From positions 1,054,001 through 1,118,000 of the forward strand of contig JADJEF010000020.1 in NCBI GenBank assembly GCA_016702335.1: a DNA stretch of 64,000 nucleotides, written 5' to 3'. The first letter of the stretch is position 1, and every line of letters begins with the position of its first letter. This document shows positions 60,794-64,000 of the stretch, one piece after another. The stretch is from Rhodocyclaceae bacterium. GTDB taxonomy: Bacteria > Pseudomonadota > Gammaproteobacteria > Burkholderiales > Rhodocyclaceae. Both the position numbers and the translations under genes were made by a program. The notes under the pieces were generated by a model. The model saw only the letters and a list, made by a program, of their open reading frames with translations. It made no database searches and was not told the origin of the DNA.

Positions 60794-61897
60794 TCAGATG
60801 AAATTTACGTGCGGAACCAGCCCTTCACGCAACTGATAGAGATAGCGATTGACTTCATCCATGCGACAATTTTTTCGACATTCTTTTATGTCTAACTCAT
60901 GTCGAACGTAATTGAAATTAGCCGCCCGGCGCTCCCCTTCCCATATCTGCTGGAATGACTGCTCCTTTAGATTGCCGTACTCGAAGCGTTTATCAAGAAG
61001 ATAGGCGCTGCATCCGTACACCGCGCCATCGGCCATGACATACGCCCAGAAAAAAGGGGTTGCATTACATTTTTTATAGCGAGCGCTCTCATCCTCGATG
61101 TGTTTTTTCATTGTGTTGCTACGAAAAACCACTTGGAATGCGTCCGTGTTCAACCGCTCCAGCGATGATGCCATGGCCAGATACTCACCATAATTGACAT
61201 TCTCGTAAACATGAGTTTCGCTGAACAGATGCTGCGAGTACGGTTTGATAACCAGATAATCCAATCCGATTTCATCACGGCAAAGCAAGGCCAAGGTCTC
61301 CATTTCATGTGCGTTCTCTGGCAGGAGCAGTGATTGCGCGCCTATCGTGCAACTGAGGCCGTGCTTCTTTTTGTATTCAACGGCATGTTTCAGGTTGCTG
61401 ACCACCCGGTCAAAGTCCCTATCCTTCGTCTGGTGAATTTTTGCGTAGGTCTCTGCAGTGCCTGCGTTAATGGATACCTTGATCCATGAGGTCAGCGGCA
61501 GAGACTGCTCGACAAATGCATCGTTGAGAACCGTGGCGTTGGTTGTAAACGACACATCGATACCGGCCTGCTTTGTTGCTCGGACGATCTCGTTGATCTT
61601 CTTGTGGAGTAAAGGCTCCCCCTCGCCCGCGTACATGACGCTCTTGACACCAAGCCGCCCCATCTCTTCAAGGCGCGCAGTAAGCATGGGTACGTCAAGC
61701 ATCTGGCTCTTGTACCCGATATAGTCGACCGCACAAAAGGTGCAGCGGTGATTGCAGGCTCCGACAGGCGAAATTTCGACATAGATTGGGTAGACACTTT
61801 TCGCCTTTTGCCAATCATCTCCAGCCTCAAGGAACTGGGAAACCCGCTGCGGATGGTAGACGAGCTTGTGGCTATCGATACGAAACTGATCAGCCAT
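60794..61897 (-). CDS. Radical SAM protein with SPASM-like C-terminus
   Basis: A 367-residue radical S-adenosylmethionine protein. The cluster motif CNHRCTFC lies near residue 50 (CxxxCxxC), then GEGEP and the TIM-barrel strand VSFTTNATVL. The C-terminal part has further cysteines (YGCSAYLL, ECRKNC) typical of SPASM/twitch auxiliary clusters. The chemistry on sugars is unknown; radical SAM enzymes in glycan clusters perform dehydration, epimerisation or C-C bond changes. It starts inside the cytidylyltransferase gene (8-base overlap). Confidence 0.86.
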   Translation of the reverse strand: MADQFRIDSHKLVYHPQRVSQFLEAGDDWQKAKSVYPIYVEISPVGACNHRCTFCAVDYIGYKSQMLDVPMLTARLEEMGRLGVKSVMYAGEGEPLLHKKINEIVRATKQAGIDVSFTTNATVLNDAFVEQSLPLTSWIKVSINAGTAETYAKIHQTKDRDFDRVVSNLKHAVEYKKKHGLSCTIGAQSLLLPENAHEMETLALLCRDEIGLDYLVIKPYSQHLFSETHVYENVNYGEYLAMASSLERLNTDAFQVVFRSNTMKKHIEDESARYKKCNATPFFWAYVMADGAVYGCSAYLLDKRFEYGNLKEQSFQQIWEGERRAANFNYVRHELDIKECRKNCRMDEVNRYLYQLREGLVPHVNFI

Positions 61898-62612
61898 ACG
61901 AATTCCTTAAGTGATTAACCTGTTGTTGTGACATGAAAAACTGCACGAATTCGAAATCGAGCTCTGAGTCGATATCGATTGAACGTTCTTCCGGCATGAC
62001 ATAAAGCCGCGTATTTTCACCGAAAAGGCCGTCGCTATCTAAAAGGATCTGCCTACGCCAGACATAGATTGAGGCATTCATGTCATAGCATTTGGGCGAG
62101 TCCTGCCTCCGTACAACTTTAGACAGGGGCGGTTTCGACAGGCGCGCGATGCCGTCAGCATCCAGTTCAACCAAGTTGAAGTAGGGCGATCGGCGTGCCG
62201 GCATTGCCGTAATTACATTGTCGGCACCACTATCTTCAAGAAGCCTTACTGCATTGACAATATCTTCTGCAGACCGGAGCGGGGAGGTTGCATCAAGATC
62301 AACGATCGTATCGAAGCTTGTCTCAGCCTGGACCTCGACCTCTTGAACACAGTGACGAATGACAGGCAGTTTAGCCGCCTGGTCGGTTGCCAACTCATCA
62401 GGGCGTTTGATCAGGTAGTCGCACCCCCACGCACGCGCTACATCTAATATCTCGTCGGAGTCGCTGCTGACAGCCAGAGAATCGAACATCCCGGAAGCCC
62501 GTGCCTGCTCGATGCTGTATGCAATAAGTGGCTTACCAAACAGCGGGCGGATATTTTTCCCTTTGACCCCCTTTGACCCTCCTCGAGCGCAGATCGTACA
62601 TAGCCGCTTCAT
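61890..62612 (-). CDS. NeuA-like acylneuraminate/heptose cytidylyltransferase
   Basis: Cytidylyltransferase of about 240 residues resembling NeuA/KdsB. It has ICARGGSKGVKGKNIRPLFG (the nucleotide-binding signature), SDSDEIL, and the metal-binding area VDLDATSPLR. It would activate an acidic sugar as its CMP form. ATG 62612 is preferred over the longer ORF because it overlaps the oxidoreductase stop (ATGA) and matches the family N-terminus. It is a second nucleotidyltransferase in this block, next to the fusion enzyme, so two different activated sugars may be made. Confidence 0.87.
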   Translation of the reverse strand: MKRLCTICARGGSKGVKGKNIRPLFGKPLIAYSIEQARASGMFDSLAVSSDSDEILDVARAWGCDYLIKRPDELATDQAAKLPVIRHCVQEVEVQAETSFDTIVDLDATSPLRSAEDIVNAVRLLEDSGADNVITAMPARRSPYFNLVELDADGIARLSKPPLSKVVRRQDSPKCYDMNASIYVWRRQILLDSDGLFGENTRLYVMPEERSIDIDSELDFEFVQFFMSQQQVNHLRNSYG

Positions 62613-63520
62613 CGCGTAATCCAATTCCTTTGCTTGTTTGCACGCTCCGCTGATTCGATCAACTGCAGCGTTGCAAGTGCTGCCTCTATCGAGCAGAGAT
62701 TGTCGAAGTCTCCGCTCAACATCGCTTGATGCATTTCGCGGTAGGTCTGGTCACGTTCGACGACCAGAGTTTCCCTAGTGCCATTGATCGACAGTGTGCC
62801 GTTCAATACATCCGCTTCAATCGTGCGATCTTGCGTATTGATCACCATTTGTCGACGCGCTACACGGTCCAAATAGCTAACCTGAATTGTCACCACGGGA
62901 CATCTTTCGGACCGCATAAGGAGAACAAAGAGATCATCACTGTCGATTTCAAGTGAACTGACATGGCCGCCCAATGCGGTAAGCGCTGTCCATTCTCCAC
63001 ATAACCAACTAATGTAATCAAGCTCATGACTTAGGTCGCGCAAAGCGCCACCGCCTTGATCGGCGCGTGCCGAGTAGGATTGGCGGTAGTCTGTTCCGGG
63101 GCGCCAATCCGGCAAGTACTGACCTACGTAGACTTGGGCTGAAAGGATTTTCTCGCCCGCAAGAATCTCTCGTAGGCGTTTGATTACCGGATGAAAACGC
63201 AAGTTGTACGCAACGAAGAAGCCTTTGAATCGCGCGGAGGGTATCGGTTGAGAGTGGTCGAACACGGGCTTCTCAACTAGCACGCTGCCCTCAAAACCTG
63301 CGGACGCAAGCGCCAGAACAGTTTCACTGTGCTGGTTGGTCGAATTAGCAACGACAATGTAGTCTGAACAATGAGTTGATAATGCCGATACAAGGTCAGG
63401 ATATACAGTCGAGAAATCGACTTGACGATGACTGACCACTGCTGTCGTGCAGCCAAGCTGATCAAGAAGGCGAGCATGACGAGCGCCGATTGATCCATAT
63501 CCGACGACTAGTGCCTTCAC
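62609..63520 (-). CDS. Gfo/Idh/MocA-family oxidoreductase
   Basis: NAD(P)-dependent sugar oxidoreductase of 303 residues. ALVVGYGSIGARHARLL is the dinucleotide-binding motif, VEKPVF the conserved Glu-Lys-Pro and the DLSHELDYISWL His/Asp area is present. Members oxidise, reduce or epimerise sugars. It starts 24 bases downstream of hisH. The product is unknown. Confidence 0.87.
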   Translation of the reverse strand: MKALVVGYGSIGARHARLLDQLGCTTAVVSHRQVDFSTVYPDLVSALSTHCSDYIVVANSTNQHSETVLALASAGFEGSVLVEKPVFDHSQPIPSARFKGFFVAYNLRFHPVIKRLREILAGEKILSAQVYVGQYLPDWRPGTDYRQSYSARADQGGGALRDLSHELDYISWLCGEWTALTALGGHVSSLEIDSDDLFVLLMRSERCPVVTIQVSYLDRVARRQMVINTQDRTIEADVLNGTLSINGTRETLVVERDQTYREMHQAMLSGDFDNLCSIEAALATLQLIESAERANKQRNWITR

Positions 63521-63544
63521 CTTCAGCCTTGCGGGAAGAGAACG

Positions 63545-64000
63545 CTAACTTGCACAGAACGCTCTCAGTATTTTCAAACCAACTTCACCACTCTTTTCCG
63601 GATGAAATTGGCAACCAACAATATTGCCCCGCCCAATTGCCGCAGTCACCGGTTGGCCGCCATAGAGGCAATTCGCCAAGCTATGCTCCCGGCTGGTCGG
63701 AGAGGCCATGAAGGAATGGACAAAATAGGCGGCTTCACCTGGCACAACAGCATGCAGCAAAGTGTTTCCCCAGCATTTCCTGCCTTCGGGTAGAACCAGA
63801 CCATTCCAGCCAATGTGGGGAATTTTTTGCCGCAGGCCGTCGATACCAACTGAGGGCACGGGAACTACCCGTCCAGGGATCAGGCCCAAGCCTAGAGTCC
63901 TGCCAAACTCTTCACTCTCATCCAGAAGCATTTGCATACCCAAGCAGATACCCAAAAGCGGAGTCCCCTTGCCGGCGAGTTCTCGCACAGCGACATCTAG
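63545..64000 (-). CDS. HisH-type glutamine amidotransferase, N-terminus beyond the window
   Basis: Class I glutaminase subunit, HisH-like. The open frame runs to the right edge, so the gene is cut by the window. The nucleophile Cys is in GICLGMQMLLDESEEFG; the His/Glu pair is in CQFHPEKSGEVG near the C-terminus. In glycan loci a second HisH usually works with a HisF-like protein and WbpG/PseA-type amidotransferase to add an acetamidino or amino group, rather than in histidine synthesis. Here that is inferred from the neighbours; the HisF partner would be outside the window. Confidence 0.85.
   Translation of the reverse strand, partial: LDVAVRELAGKGTPLLGICLGMQMLLDESEEFGRTLGLGLIPGRVVPVPSVGIDGLRQKIPHIGWNGLVLPEGRKCWGNTLLHAVVPGEAAYFVHSFMASPTSREHSLANCLYGGQPVTAAIGRGNIVGCQFHPEKSGEVGLKILRAFCAS

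Overview
The window looks like a betaproteobacterial chromosome, possibly Rhodocyclales or Nitrosomonadales. The evidence is GC-rich housekeeping genes in the order decarboxylase - J-domain - SNF2 - dcd - bioD/bioA - apbC - pat - metG - GGDEF/EAL - dnaE, plus several wax-ester-synthase/DGAT-type acyltransferases. The assignment rests on gene content and protein resemblance only; no rRNA or tRNA gene was seen.

Bases 1-5250 are an accessory strip. It holds a hipBA toxin-antitoxin pair, a GDSL esterase autotransporter interrupted by an in-frame stop inside a homopolymer hairpin, a region with runs of 29 and 18 G, and a RelE/HigB-type toxin with its HTH antitoxin behind a perfect 24-bp palindrome. 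Bases 5350-35168 are mostly core metabolism and information processing: WS/DGAT, folA, an Orn/Lys/Arg decarboxylase, a J-domain protein beside a SWIM/SNF2 ATPase, dcd, bioD and bioA (divergent), a decayed AAA/DUF4143 ATPase, apbC, a Pat-like acetyltransferase, a Phd/VapC pair, metG, a c-di-GMP protein, dnaE, an HSL-type hydrolase and two more WS/DGATs, one frameshifted. A short repeat of about 28 bp occurs nine times in this part. It lies at gene ends and in frame inside bioD, folA, the SNF2 gene and metG.

From 35169 to the right edge every resident gene is on the minus strand, in a surface-glycan island of visibly lower G+C that lacks the repeat. Transcription runs right to left. The first block (64000-55594) has hisH, an oxidoreductase, a NeuA-like cytidylyltransferase, a radical SAM protein, an epimerase, a SIS isomerase, a nucleotidyltransferase-PfkB kinase fusion and a TPP-dependent E1 alpha/beta pair. 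It looks like a pathway for making and activating an unusual sugar. The middle block (53988-40799) has a TIGR04372-type glycosyltransferase split by an IS4-family element, a half-size ABC flippase, a frameshifted glycosyltransferase-like gene, an SDR, two methyltransferases, two hexapeptide acyltransferases, a zinc-ribbon epimerase and three GT2 enzymes. The last block (40791-35169) is a pglA-C-D-E-F-like set expected to make an N,N'-diacetylbacillosamine-type sugar, load it on undecaprenyl phosphate and extend it. With the PglK-like ABC protein this suggests a lipid-linked oligosaccharide flipped by an ABC flippase; no oligosaccharyltransferase or polymerase is in the window.

Several genes are broken: the autotransporter, the DUF4143 ATPase, one WS/DGAT, the IS transposase and one glycan gene. 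Whether these are real lesions or consensus errors cannot be decided from the sequence alone.
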